Positions 1 through 7,980 of a stretch of 17,433 nt of DNA are shown one piece after another (position 1 is the first letter of the stretch; each line of letters starts with the position of its first letter). The stretch spans positions 1 to 17,433 of the forward strand of contig JAKSSJ010000016.1 of the NCBI GenBank assembly GCA_024403215.1. Reading direction: 5' to 3'. The notes below the pieces were generated by a model. That model was not told where the DNA came from and did no database searches. It was given only the letters and a program-made list of their open reading frames with translations. Source of the stretch: Clostridia bacterium (GTDB taxonomy: Bacteria > Bacillota > Clostridia > Peptostreptococcales > Anaerovoracaceae). The translations under genes were made by a program, and so were the position numbers.

Positions 1-7
1 GTGCCAG

Positions 8-178
8 GTTTGTGTTCCGTTCGACTCTTTTATGCCCCCACAACTTCATGTTTTTCCCGGATTTGTGGTGGGTTTGATTCCGGTATTCCCCCACAAATTC
101 ATGTTATTGCCGGATTTGTGGTGGGTTTGATTCTGTTATTCCCCCACAAATTCATGTTTTTCCCGGATTTGTGGTGGG
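8..178. repeat. Left 53-bp-period hairpin array
   Basis: Three complete copies of a hairpin lie at 35-72, 88-125 and 141-178, spaced exactly 53 bp apart. Each has a left arm CCCCCACAAAT (CCCCCACAACT in the first copy), a 15-nt loop, and a right arm ATTTGTGGTGGG. The arms pair over CCACAAAT/ATTTGTGG plus CCC/GGG, with one T bulged on the right. A 15-nt linker (tttgattccggtatt type) separates hairpins. Positions 8-14 (GTTTGTG) are in register with a fourth, decayed right arm, so the array probably runs off the left edge. Loops read tcatgtttttcccgg or close variants. Arms and period match the array at the right end of the window. Function unknown. Confidence 0.92.
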
Positions 179-185
179 TAAGGGA

Positions 186-576
186 GCCCACGGCGGCCGA
201 GGTGCAGCGGATGGGCGGAAGAATGGGGATTGCACCCCTTAAGGAGCCCGCCGAAGGCGGAACTTCGTAGAGTGGCGGAGGCCGTTGCCCGCCTATCCTG
301 CCGAAGGCAGCGTAAAGTAGCGGCAGCAAGCGGGAGCGCGCAGCGGAACACGCTTTGGCGGCCGGGCCTGAGGCCCCTCCCAGGCCAGCAGGCCCGGAGC
401 CACCAACCAAGAAATGCGGCATTAGGGGCTGAATTGGCAATCCTGGGATAAGGAAGCAATCTGGGGTCCCGGTTCACAGCGATTGGCGAGCCAAAGGCGA
501 AGACAGAGCTGATGAACCGCTGGGGGGACCCAGTTAGCGAGAGCGTGCTGACGTTTCCAGAATTGCAATTCAGCCC
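186..576. other. GC-rich, non-coding, highly structured segment
   Basis: This stretch is visibly richer in G+C than the AT-rich genes around it and I recognise no protein in any frame. It is full of complementary arms: 186-190/212-216 (GCCCA/TGGGC), 201-206/231-236 (GGTGCA/TGCACC), 248-252/256-260 and 298-302/306-310 (both with GAA triloops), 362-369/390-397 (CCGGGCCT/AGGCCCGG, extended outward by 356-359/399-402), 464-476/513-531 (GGGTCCC-GGTTCA with TGAACC...GGGACCC), 533-538/547-552, and a long-range helix 426-446/557-576. The helices suggest a structured RNA or a decayed mobile palindromic element. The favoured strand is unclear: wobble pairs support plus in one stem and minus in another. 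It matches no RNA family I can name. Confidence 0.35.
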
Positions 577-631
577 AATAGTGAAGAAAGTCTATTTATT
601 AACTGCGCCACACCTTGCAATTCGGCTCAAA
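563..631. repeat. Two direct copies of TTGCAATTC(A/G)GC(C/T)CAA
   Basis: TTGCAATTCAGCCCAAT at 563-579 and TTGCAATTCGGCTCAAA at 615-631 are near-identical direct repeats whose starts are 52 bp apart. A related inverted copy lies at 426-441. The sequence between and after them becomes AT-rich, marking the edge of the GC-rich segment. Confidence 0.6.
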
Positions 632-636
632 AAATA

Positions 637-665
637 TAGACTTGAAAGGCCGCTAGTGGTAAAAT
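637..665 (+). promoter_or_regulatory. Candidate sigma-A-type promoter for glnS
   Basis: A -35-like TAGACT (637-642; four of six consensus bases) is followed after 17 bp by TAAAAT (660-665; five of six). Predicted start near 672 gives a roughly 48-nt AT-rich leader before the glnS start at 720. The -35 match is only moderate. Confidence 0.45.
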
Positions 666-719
666 AAAGTGTTTAATTATGTACTTATTTATATATTAGA
701 GATATTAAGGTAGCAGAAA

Positions 720-2351
720 ATGGAAGGAAACTTTATACACGACATAATCGACAAGGATATAGCCGACCACAAATACTCACGACACATAATCACAAGATTC
801 CCGCCAGAACCAAACGGGTATCTTCATATTGGCCACGTAAAATCAATATGCTTAAACTTTGGCACAGCTCTTAAGTATGGTGGAACATGCAATCTTCGTT
901 ATGATGATACAAATCCAACAAAGGAAGACGAAGAGTTTGTTGGCTCTATTGAAGAAGACGTAAAGTGGCTTGGATTTGAATGGGATAAATTAAACTATGC
1001 GTCAAACTATTTTGACAAGATGTATGTATGCGCTCAAGAGCTTATTAAGCGTGGGCTTGCTTATGCATGCGAAATGACACCAGAACAAATTCACGAAACA
1101 AGAGGAACATTAACCGAGCCAGGCAAAGAGGCTCCAGATAGAAATAGAAGTGCCGAGGAATCTCTTAAGATTTTCGAGGACATGAAAAACGGAAAGTATG
1201 AAGACGGAGTAATGTGTATCAGAGCAAAAATTGATATGGCATCTCCTAACATTAACATGAGAGACCCTGTTATCTACAGAGTGCTTCATACAAGTCACCA
1301 CAACACAGGCGACAAGTGGTGCATCTATCCAATGTATGACTTTGCTCATCCACTTGAAGATGCAATCGAAGGAATTACACATTCACTTTGCACATTAGAG
1401 TTTGAAGATCATAGACCATTCTATGAATGGGTGCTCAAATCACTTGATTGGCCAGAACCACCACAGCAAATAGAATTTGCAAAGCTCAATCTTTCTAACA
1501 CCATTATGAGCAAGAGAAACATTAGAGCTCTTGTTGCAACAGGCGATGTAGAAGGCTTTGATGATCCAAGACTCTGCACCATTGCAGGAATGAGAAGAAG
1601 AGGCTATACACCAGAAGCTCTTAGAAACTTCTGCGATGCAATTGGCGTTGCAAAGGCAAACTCTCAGATTGGAATGGATCAGCTTGAATACTTTGTAAGA
1701 GATGATCTTAAAGATAAGGTTGAAAGCAGATTTGTAATCTTCGACCCAATCAAGCTTACAATTACAAATTACGAAGACGGAAAAACTGAAACCTGCACAA
1801 TAGAAAACAATCAGAATGTTCCAGAGATGGGAAGCCACACTCTTCCTTTCTCAAAGCACCTTTACGTTGAACGCGAAGACTTTATGGAAATTCCAGCAAA
1901 AAAATACTTCAGACTCTTCCCTGGAAACGAAGTAAGACTTAAGGGCGCATATTTTGTAACCTGCAACGAGGTTATCAAAGACGCTGACGGAAAGGTTGTT
2001 GAACTTCTTTGCACCTATGATCCAGAAACAAAATCAGGAACACCAGGCGCAGATGCTAGAAAGGTTAAAGGAACAATTCACTGGATTGATGCAGAAACAG
2101 CAGTAGATATTCCTGTTAGACAGTTTGGTTATCTTGCATATCCAAATGAAGAAACAGGAAGAAATGAATTTGATCCAAATTCAAGAATTGAACTTACAGC
2201 AAAGGCAGAGCCAATCACAAAGGAAGCAAAGCCAGGCGAAAGATTCCAGTTCTTTAGAAACGGATATTATGTTGCAGATACAAAGCTTTCCAAAGATGGC
2301 GAGCCAGTATTCAACCAGATCGTAGGACTTAAGTCCACATATAGACCATAA
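720..2351 (+). CDS. glnS: Glutaminyl-tRNA synthetase
   Basis: Charges tRNA-Gln with glutamine using ATP in the cytoplasm. The 543-residue product is close to the usual length of bacterial GlnRS. The class I signature lies near the N-terminus (PPEPNGYLHIGH, HIGH at residues 36-39), with the second signature as MSKR at 263-266, the form typical of GlnRS. The C-terminal part (about 340-540) fits the two beta-barrel anticodon-binding domains. The ATG is preceded by AAGG at 707-710 with acceptable spacing. It begins the rightward gene train, with a candidate promoter at 637-665. GlnRS is not universal in Gram-positives, many of which make Gln-tRNA by amidation, so the gene is mildly informative about lineage. 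No T-box leader is recognisable. GluRS is the main alternative, but overall similarity and MSKR favour GlnRS. Confidence 0.96.
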   Translation: MEGNFIHDIIDKDIADHKYSRHIITRFPPEPNGYLHIGHVKSICLNFGTALKYGGTCNLRYDDTNPTKEDEEFVGSIEEDVKWLGFEWDKLNYASNYFDKMYVCAQELIKRGLAYACEMTPEQIHETRGTLTEPGKEAPDRNRSAEESLKIFEDMKNGKYEDGVMCIRAKIDMASPNINMRDPVIYRVLHTSHHNTGDKWCIYPMYDFAHPLEDAIEGITHSLCTLEFEDHRPFYEWVLKSLDWPEPPQQIEFAKLNLSNTIMSKRNIRALVATGDVEGFDDPRLCTIAGMRRRGYTPEALRNFCDAIGVAKANSQIGMDQLEYFVRDDLKDKVESRFVIFDPIKLTITNYEDGKTETCTIENNQNVPEMGSHTLPFSKHLYVEREDFMEIPAKKYFRLFPGNEVRLKGAYFVTCNEVIKDADGKVVELLCTYDPETKSGTPGADARKVKGTIHWIDAETAVDIPVRQFGYLAYPNEETGRNEFDPNSRIELTAKAEPITKEAKPGERFQFFRNGYYVADTKLSKDGEPVFNQIVGLKSTYRP

Positions 2352-2367
2352 TTATAAAGACGAGACC

Positions 2368-3723
2368 ATGAAGAAAACATTAGCAATCCTTCTTGCAGTT
2401 GTGATGATATTTTCTCTTTCCTCCTGCATTAGAAGAATCGACAGAGATGAAGACACGGGCGAGCCTATTGTAGTAAGATTTGAAGACCTAAGCCTTGAGG
2501 AACAGCTTCAGATGAAAGCTGGAGAATCAAGGGAATATGTTTCAAGCACTGATAACGGAAAGATAGCGCCTGCCAAAGATCCTCAAACAGGATTGTATGG
2601 ATACATCAATATTTACGGAGATTGGGTAATCAATCCGCAATATGAGTATGCATATTGTTTCAACGAGGATAACGCACCAATTATTGATGGATATCATGAA
2701 TATGAGTACATCAATAGAGATGGTTCTGTTTTGATGTCTGAGTACACAAGAAAGGTTGGCTTTAAGGCATCAAAGCACTTCTATAATTTCTTCACGGCCT
2801 TTACTATTGATTCTGGTTACGAGCAAACAAAGATATACATTGCATCTGATGGCATTAGTCAAATTACAGCAGCAAAGCTTCCTCAAACTAGTGGAGTAAA
2901 ATATCAAAACAAAAATTTCTTCATGGCAGCAACACCATTTAAGAATGGCAATGCTGTTGCAATGAGAAAGACAAATGCAGCACTCCTTGAGGAAAAAGGA
3001 AATACAAGAGCAAAGCTTGAAAGTAAAGAGCTTTACCAAAGTGCATACGTGCTAGATCAGATTGGTGAAGTAGTAGGAATGCTTCCAGCAGGACTAGATA
3101 TTTTCGATTACAGTCTTAATAACAACGGAACAGTAATCGTAAGAGATATGACCAATGAAGATATGCTTTACGGTGTTTGTGATCTTGATGGTAACATCAT
3201 TATTCCTTGCTACTATAATTTGATTGAGTATTGTGATAATGGTCTCTATCTTGCGAGCGATTCAACAGGCTTCTTTGGCTATCTTGATAGACAAGGAAAT
3301 ATAGCAATAGAATTTAAATATGTAGCAGCATATCCTTTCTCCTGCGGCCTTGCAGCCGTAAAAGAAGGCGACAGCTGGGGATTTATAGATACTAGAGGAA
3401 CTTATCTTATCGAATCAAAATGGGACGAGGTTGCAAAGCTTTACTACCCTGATTTTGATGTTAACATGGGAGGATCAGCCTTCCTTGATAACGTTGCCGC
3501 AGTAAGATACGGAGATTTCTGGGCGCTTATTGATGACAAGGCAAACATTATAGACGCTGTTTATGCGCCAGCAGGAAGCTGCCCTTATGTTTGTGGACTC
3601 AACGGAATTATAAGCTTTGCAGAATATAAGGACGGAACAACAACAGGTAAGTACGGCCTTATGAACACAAAGGGCGAGCTGCTCCTTGAAGCAAACTTTG
3701 ATGCAATTGGAATTATGAATTAA
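2368..3723 (+). CDS. WG-repeat lipoprotein
   Basis: A 451-residue protein with a lipoprotein signal: KK at positions 2-3, a hydrophobic core, and a lipobox LSSC with Cys20 as the predicted lipidation site, so it is probably anchored to the outer face of the membrane. The rest contains WG-type repeats (KWGYID-like), clearest at about 76-104 (LYGYIN), 267-295 (LYGVCD), 301-335 (FFGYLD), 336-365 (SWGFID), 383-410 (FWALID) and 428-451 (KYGLMN). A segment at about 120-260 has less recognisable repeats. The WG family (KWG Leptospira-type) probably forms beta structure for binding, but no specific function is established. It starts 16 bp after glnS with a poor ribosome site and ends 4 bp before truA, so it is likely carried in the same transcript. 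Confidence 0.85.
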   Translation: MKKTLAILLAVVMIFSLSSCIRRIDRDEDTGEPIVVRFEDLSLEEQLQMKAGESREYVSSTDNGKIAPAKDPQTGLYGYINIYGDWVINPQYEYAYCFNEDNAPIIDGYHEYEYINRDGSVLMSEYTRKVGFKASKHFYNFFTAFTIDSGYEQTKIYIASDGISQITAAKLPQTSGVKYQNKNFFMAATPFKNGNAVAMRKTNAALLEEKGNTRAKLESKELYQSAYVLDQIGEVVGMLPAGLDIFDYSLNNNGTVIVRDMTNEDMLYGVCDLDGNIIIPCYYNLIEYCDNGLYLASDSTGFFGYLDRQGNIAIEFKYVAAYPFSCGLAAVKEGDSWGFIDTRGTYLIESKWDEVAKLYYPDFDVNMGGSAFLDNVAAVRYGDFWALIDDKANIIDAVYAPAGSCPYVCGLNGIISFAEYKDGTTTGKYGLMNTKGELLLEANFDAIGIMN

Positions 3724-3727
3724 TATC

Positions 3728-4486
3728 ATGAGAAATATTCTTCTTACAATCAAATACGATGGCACAAATTACGCTGGCTGGCAAAGACAAAGCGGCAAGA
3801 GAACAGTGTGCGGAAGATTGGAAGAAGTTTTAAGCTCATATTTTGATATGGACATTAAGCTTGAGGGAACAAGTAGAACTGATGCTGGTGTTCACGCTCT
3901 TGGGCAAAGGGCAACGCTAAGAGCAGATATAAAGGTTCCTATTGAAAAGCTTGCGCAGGTAATTAATACCGCACTTGCAGATGATAGACTTGAAGGAATT
4001 TCAGATATAGAAATTGTAGATGCAAAGGAAATGCCAGAAGGCTTTCATGCACGCTTCGATTCAAAAGGAAAACGCTATATCTACAAAATTAGAAACACAA
4101 AAGATATTGATATATTTAAAAAGAACTACTGCTTTCATGTAAGAGAGCCATTAGATCTTGAGGCAATGAAAAAAGCAGCAGAACACATAGTTGGAACTCA
4201 TGACTTTGCCTGCTTTCAGACGGCTGGAGGAAATTCGGTTTCAACAACAGTAAGAACAGTAAGCAGTCTAACAATAGAAAAAGAAAATGAATATCTTATC
4301 GTAAAGATAGAAGGAGATGGTTTCCTCTACAATATGGTAAGAATCATAGTTGGAACACTAGTTGAAGTTGGCCTTGGAAAAAGGACAGCGGATAGCGTAA
4401 AAGATATTATAGAATCAAAAAACAGAAGCAACGCAGGGCGCACAGCGCCTGCTTCGGGCCTTTATTTAGACGAGGTTTTCTATTAA
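3728..4486 (+). CDS. truA: tRNA pseudouridine(38-40) synthase TruA
   Basis: Isomerises uridine to pseudouridine at positions 38-40 in the anticodon arm of many tRNAs. The 252-residue length is normal for TruA. Near the N-terminus it has YDGTNYAGWQRQ, and the catalytic signature GTSRTDAGVHALGQ places the catalytic aspartate at residue 52. Further on are FHARFDSKGKRYIYKI, a GTHDFACFQTAG segment, and GDGFLYNMVRIIVGTLVEVG near residue 200, all typical of the family. It begins only 4 bp after the WG-lipoprotein stop with no strong Shine-Dalgarno sequence, suggesting translational coupling. Next gene is 49 bp downstream. Confidence 0.96.
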   Translation: MRNILLTIKYDGTNYAGWQRQSGKRTVCGRLEEVLSSYFDMDIKLEGTSRTDAGVHALGQRATLRADIKVPIEKLAQVINTALADDRLEGISDIEIVDAKEMPEGFHARFDSKGKRYIYKIRNTKDIDIFKKNYCFHVREPLDLEAMKKAAEHIVGTHDFACFQTAGGNSVSTTVRTVSSLTIEKENEYLIVKIEGDGFLYNMVRIIVGTLVEVGLGKRTADSVKDIIESKNRSNAGRTAPASGLYLDEVFY

Positions 4487-4535
4487 ACACTTTATTAAAC
4501 TAGAGCAAAATTTATTTATATAACAGGAGATACAA

Positions 4536-4994
4536 ATGGATAATAGACCAAGCTGGGATGAATATTTTATGGAGATGGCCGATCTTGTTAGAAAAAGATC
4601 AACCTGCATCAGAAGAGGCGTAGGCGCTGTTATAGTAAAAGATAACAGAGTAATGGCATCTGGATACAACGGAGCACCAAAGGGTGTTGCTCACTGCGAA
4701 GAAGTTGGCTGCTTAAGAGCCAAGATGAATGTTCCATCAGGACAAAGACACGAGCTTTGCAGAGGAGTTCACGCAGAACAGAATGCTATAGTTCAGGCCG
4801 CAAATCTTGGACAGTCCATAGAAGGCGGAACAGTTTATTGCACAACACAGCCTTGCGTTATTTGCACTAAGCTAATTATTAATGCAGGAATCAAAAGAGT
4901 TGTATGCGCAGAAAGCTATCCTGACGAGCTTGCAGAAGCAATGATGAAGGAAGCCGGAATTCAAGTAGACGTTATTCCATACAAGGATAAATAA
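4536..4994 (+). CDS. dCMP deaminase (ComEB family)
   Basis: A 152-residue zinc-dependent deaminase predicted to convert dCMP to dUMP, feeding thymidylate synthesis. The zinc and catalytic motifs are complete: HAEQNAI with His79 and Glu81, then PCVICTK with Cys107 and Cys110. The extended insert between residues 43 and 78 (YNGAPKGVAHCEEVGC...) and the CTTQPCVICTK form are characteristic of deoxycytidylate deaminases such as B. subtilis ComEB rather than the tRNA adenosine deaminase TadA. A good ribosome site (AGGAGA) precedes the ATG. The stop codon directly abuts the start of the TagO-type gene. I leave the symbol blank because comEB and dcd-type names are used inconsistently. Confidence 0.9.
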   Translation: MDNRPSWDEYFMEMADLVRKRSTCIRRGVGAVIVKDNRVMASGYNGAPKGVAHCEEVGCLRAKMNVPSGQRHELCRGVHAEQNAIVQAANLGQSIEGGTVYCTTQPCVICTKLIINAGIKRVVCAESYPDELAEAMMKEAGIQVDVIPYKDK

Positions 4995-6083
4995 ATGGGC
5001 GAATTATACATAGTATTCATAGTAGCTCTTATTGCAACAGCAATTGCTACACCAATAGCAATAAAGCTTGCACCAAAGATTGGCGCTATGGATATTCCAA
5101 AAGACAATAGAAGAGTTCACAATCATCCAATTCCACGCTTTGGTGGTATTGCAATTTTCTGCGGAATTTTAGCAGGCTTTGTTGCACTAATGCCACTGTC
5201 AAAGCAAATGATAGGACTTTTGGTTGGTTCGTGCTTTATTGTGCTTGTTGGCTTGTTTGATGACTTAAAAGGCATGACACCAAAGCTTAAGCTTGCTTGC
5301 CAGATTGTTGCAGCAGTTATTCTGTGGTTCTCTGATATCAGAGTAACTGGTCTTACAAATCCTTTCACAAGAAACTTTATTAATCTTCCAGGCTGGATTG
5401 CTTTTATAGTAACAATAGTTTGGATAGTAGGAATTACAAATACAATAAATTTGATTGATGGTCTTGATGGCCTTGCTGCAGGCATAACCTTTATTGCGAG
5501 CATTGCTGTTGCGTATACTGCATACTATAAATGCATGTACGAGACAATGATGATAGTGCTTGCAATTGCCGGTGCTTGCTTTGGATTTTTAATTTACAAT
5601 TTCTATCCTGCAAAAATCTTTATGGGTGATGCAGGATCCATGCTTCTTGGATACTTAATGTCATCTGTTGCACTGGTTGGAATTGCACCTTCAAAATCTG
5701 CAATGCTGTTTTCAACTATAGTCCCTGTGCTTGTTTTAGCACTTCCTATCTTTGATACATCATTTGCAATAGTAAGAAGAGTTGCAAATCATAAGCCAAT
5801 CATGCAGGCAGACAAAGGACATTTGCATCATAGAATAATGGCAATGGGATTTGGACAAAGAAGAACAGTGCTTGCTCTTTATTGCATCAGTGCAATCATG
5901 GGCATCTCTGGAATACTTTGGACAAGAAATTTGTACGTTGAAGCAGTTGTACTTGCTGCCATTGCATTTCTTCTCATTATCATTTTCCTTGGAATAGGAA
6001 TTGTTGATAAGAAGGACCCAGATAACAATAAAGAAAAAAGAGCAGAGCTTAAAGCAAAGATCAAAGAGGAAGTAAACAAGTAA
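4995..6083 (+). CDS. tagO: Undecaprenyl-phosphate GlcNAc-1-phosphate transferase (TagO/WecA family)
   Basis: A polytopic membrane enzyme of the MraY/WecA/TagO family that transfers GlcNAc-1-phosphate from UDP-GlcNAc to undecaprenyl phosphate, the first step of wall teichoic acid or related surface polysaccharide synthesis. The 362 residues contain about ten hydrophobic segments. Key motifs are GLFDDLKG with Asp89-Asp90, NLIDGLDGLAAG (152-163), FMGDAGS (209-215) and HLHHR (276-280). The last is diagnostic of the WecA/TagO branch, which uses UDP-GlcNAc, rather than MraY, which uses UDP-MurNAc-pentapeptide. The C-terminal tail is short, charged and lysine-rich. It starts with no gap after the deaminase gene and overlaps the epimerase gene by one base (TAATG), so the two are likely coupled. 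Whether the product feeds teichoic acid or another polymer is inferred. Confidence 0.92.
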   Translation: MGELYIVFIVALIATAIATPIAIKLAPKIGAMDIPKDNRRVHNHPIPRFGGIAIFCGILAGFVALMPLSKQMIGLLVGSCFIVLVGLFDDLKGMTPKLKLACQIVAAVILWFSDIRVTGLTNPFTRNFINLPGWIAFIVTIVWIVGITNTINLIDGLDGLAAGITFIASIAVAYTAYYKCMYETMMIVLAIAGACFGFLIYNFYPAKIFMGDAGSMLLGYLMSSVALVGIAPSKSAMLFSTIVPVLVLALPIFDTSFAIVRRVANHKPIMQADKGHLHHRIMAMGFGQRRTVLALYCISAIMGISGILWTRNLYVEAVVLAAIAFLLIIIFLGIGIVDKKDPDNNKEKRAELKAKIKEEVNK

Positions 6084-7195
6084 TGAAAGTAATGACAGTC
6101 TTTGGGACACGTCCTGAAGCAATTAAAATGGCGCCACTTGTAAAGGCGCTTAAAAAGGATCCATACTTTGAGACCATAGTTTGCGTTACAGCTCAACACA
6201 GAGAAATGCTAGATCAGGTCTTAGACCTTTTTAATATTAAGCCAGACTACGATTTGAATGTAATGAAAAAGGGCCAGACTCTTTCTATGATTACATCTGA
6301 TGTAATTGAAGGGCTTGATAAGGTGCTTAATGAAGCAAAGCCAGATATTGTACTCGTTCACGGAGATACAACAACAAGCTTTGCCGCTGCACTTTCTGCT
6401 TTCTATCATCAGATTCCAGTAGGCCACGTAGAAGCTGGACTTAGAACCTTTGATAAGTATTCTCCATATCCAGAGGAAATGAATAGACAGATGACGGGAC
6501 GTCTTTCTGATATTCATTTCTCTCCAACGATTAGAAATAAAGAAAATCTCTTAAGAGAGAATGTTGCAGAAGAAAAAATTTATATTACTGGCAATACAGT
6601 AATAGATGCTCTTTTAGAAGTTGCAAATACTAAATATGATTTTGATGGCGAGCTTGGGAGCGTTCTTTCATCGGGTAAGAAGCTTATATCCGTAACCTGC
6701 CACAGAAGAGAAAACCTCGGCGAATATATGGCAAATATATTCCAGGCCCTTGCTGATATTGCAAAAGAATATAAGGATGTTGAAATAGTATATCCTGTGC
6801 ATTTAAATCCGCTCGTAAGAGATGCAGCTGATAAATATCTTGGAGGTCTTGATAATGTTCATTTGATTGAGCCTCTTACCTATCAGCCGTTTACAAAGCT
6901 GCTTCAGGCATCATACCTTGTAGTAACTGATTCTGGCGGAATCCAAGAGGAAGCACCAGCACTAGGAAAACCAGTACTGGTAGTAAGAAAAGAAACAGAA
7001 AGACCAGAAGCTGTTGAAGCCGGAACCGTTAAGCTTTCTGGTGTAGAAAGAAAGAATATTTATAACGATATTAAAGATCTTCTTGATAACAAACAAAGTT
7101 ATGATAAGATGGCCAATGCGGTAAATCCTTATGGAGACGGCAAGGCCTCAGAAAGAATATTAAAAGCTCTAAAAGAGTTTAGTATAGGAAAATAA
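6083..7195 (+). CDS. mnaA: UDP-N-acetylglucosamine 2-epimerase (non-hydrolysing)
   Basis: Interconverts UDP-GlcNAc and UDP-ManNAc, supplying ManNAc for the linkage unit of wall teichoic acid or for other surface glycans. At 370 residues it has the usual length. Seen motifs are GTRPEA (8-13), HGDTTTSFAAAL (from residue 93), HVEAGLRT, the EEMNRQ segment, TGNTVIDAL, and the C-terminal DSGGIQEEAPALGKPVLVVRKETERPE that binds the UDP moiety. The start codon shares one base with the stop of the TagO-type gene, and a GAGGAAG ribosome site lies inside that gene. The pairing with tagO is functionally sensible because both consume UDP-GlcNAc at the beginning of the same pathway. The orthologue is called wecB in Gram-negatives. 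Confidence 0.95.
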   Translation: MKVMTVFGTRPEAIKMAPLVKALKKDPYFETIVCVTAQHREMLDQVLDLFNIKPDYDLNVMKKGQTLSMITSDVIEGLDKVLNEAKPDIVLVHGDTTTSFAAALSAFYHQIPVGHVEAGLRTFDKYSPYPEEMNRQMTGRLSDIHFSPTIRNKENLLRENVAEEKIYITGNTVIDALLEVANTKYDFDGELGSVLSSGKKLISVTCHRRENLGEYMANIFQALADIAKEYKDVEIVYPVHLNPLVRDAADKYLGGLDNVHLIEPLTYQPFTKLLQASYLVVTDSGGIQEEAPALGKPVLVVRKETERPEAVEAGTVKLSGVERKNIYNDIKDLLDNKQSYDKMANAVNPYGDGKASERILKALKEFSIGK

Positions 7196-7196
7196 A

Positions 7197-7979
7197 ATGG
7201 GATATAAAGTTAAGCTGGCATCCTTTGAAGGACCATTCGATCTTCTTGTGTATCTTATTGAACACAACAAGATGAATATCTATGATATAAAGGTGTCAGA
7301 GATTACAGCTCAATATTTGGAATACATTGAAGAAGCAAAGGCTCATGATGTAAACGTTGCTCAAGAATTTATGGTTCTTGCAGCAGAGCTTATAGAGCTT
7401 AAGTCTGCAATGCTGCTTCCTAGAGAAATTGTTGACGAGGAAACTGGTGAGCTCGAAGATCCAAGAAAACAACTCGTTGCAAGAATCTTAGAGTATAAGC
7501 AGTTTAAAGAGATGGCATCGTTTTTAGCAGACCAGGCAGAGCTTACAAGCCACATGAGATCAAAGCCTCAGGAAGATTTAACTTCCTACACTGGAGAGAC
7601 GGAAGAAATCTTAAAGGGCGACATGGACAGCTTTGCTTCTGCATTCCTCGCGTTCCTCACAAGAAAGCAGCGTCTTGAAGAGATGCATAAAACTTATGAG
7701 AGAATCGCAAGAGTAAAGATGACTCTTGAGAATAAAGTAAATCAAATCATTGGTTTCTTTAAAAATAAAAAGCAAGTTAAATTCTCAGAAATGATAGAAG
7801 GCGATGATTCTCCATTCAACAGAGTAATCACCTTCATGTCAATCCTAGAGCTTTTAAGACAGCACAGCATAAGAGCTGAGCAGAAGAAGCGTTTTGGAGA
7901 CATTGATCTTGAAAGAATAGAACCTGGTGAATATGTAGAGCCAGAACCAATAGATGATACAGAGTTAGTAGAGGCATAA
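7197..7979 (+). CDS. scpA: Segregation and condensation protein A
   Basis: Kleisin subunit of the bacterial SMC-ScpAB condensin complex, which bridges the SMC head domains and helps individualise origins and compact the chromosome. The 260 residues begin with the family signature FEGPFDLLVYLIEHNKMNIYDI, followed by the SEITAQYLEYI helix and LAAELIELKSAMLLP. The acidic segment at about 85-95 (DEETGELEDPRK) is typical, and the C-terminal region from about 185 forms the winged-helix contact with SMC. It begins 1 bp after mnaA with an AGGAAA ribosome site and ends 1 bp before scpB, the standard scpA-scpB order. Confidence 0.95.
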   Translation: MGYKVKLASFEGPFDLLVYLIEHNKMNIYDIKVSEITAQYLEYIEEAKAHDVNVAQEFMVLAAELIELKSAMLLPREIVDEETGELEDPRKQLVARILEYKQFKEMASFLADQAELTSHMRSKPQEDLTSYTGETEEILKGDMDSFASAFLAFLTRKQRLEEMHKTYERIARVKMTLENKVNQIIGFFKNKKQVKFSEMIEGDDSPFNRVITFMSILELLRQHSIRAEQKKRFGDIDLERIEPGEYVEPEPIDDTELVEA

Positions 7980-7980
7980 A

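Noticed and set aside
1..477. Overlapping open frames on both strands in the left repeat array and GC-rich segment
   Set aside because: They arise because the 53-bp repeats and G+C-rich DNA lack stops. The translations are compositionally odd, match no family I know, have no ribosome sites, and several frames are open at once over the same bases.
180..576. rRNA, tRNA or RNase P RNA fragment
   Set aside because: No conserved core sequence of these RNAs could be recognised in either strand.
576..719. T-box leader before glnS
   Set aside because: No recognisable T-box sequence, specifier loop or terminator/antiterminator pair could be seen; tyrS likewise lacks room for one.
1110..1838. Antisense open frames inside glnS, and similar ones inside pckA, mnaA, tagO and other genes
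   Set aside because: They lie entirely opposite well-recognised genes, are rich in Cys, Ile, Phe and Ser as expected from the reverse of AT-rich codons, and have no ribosome sites.
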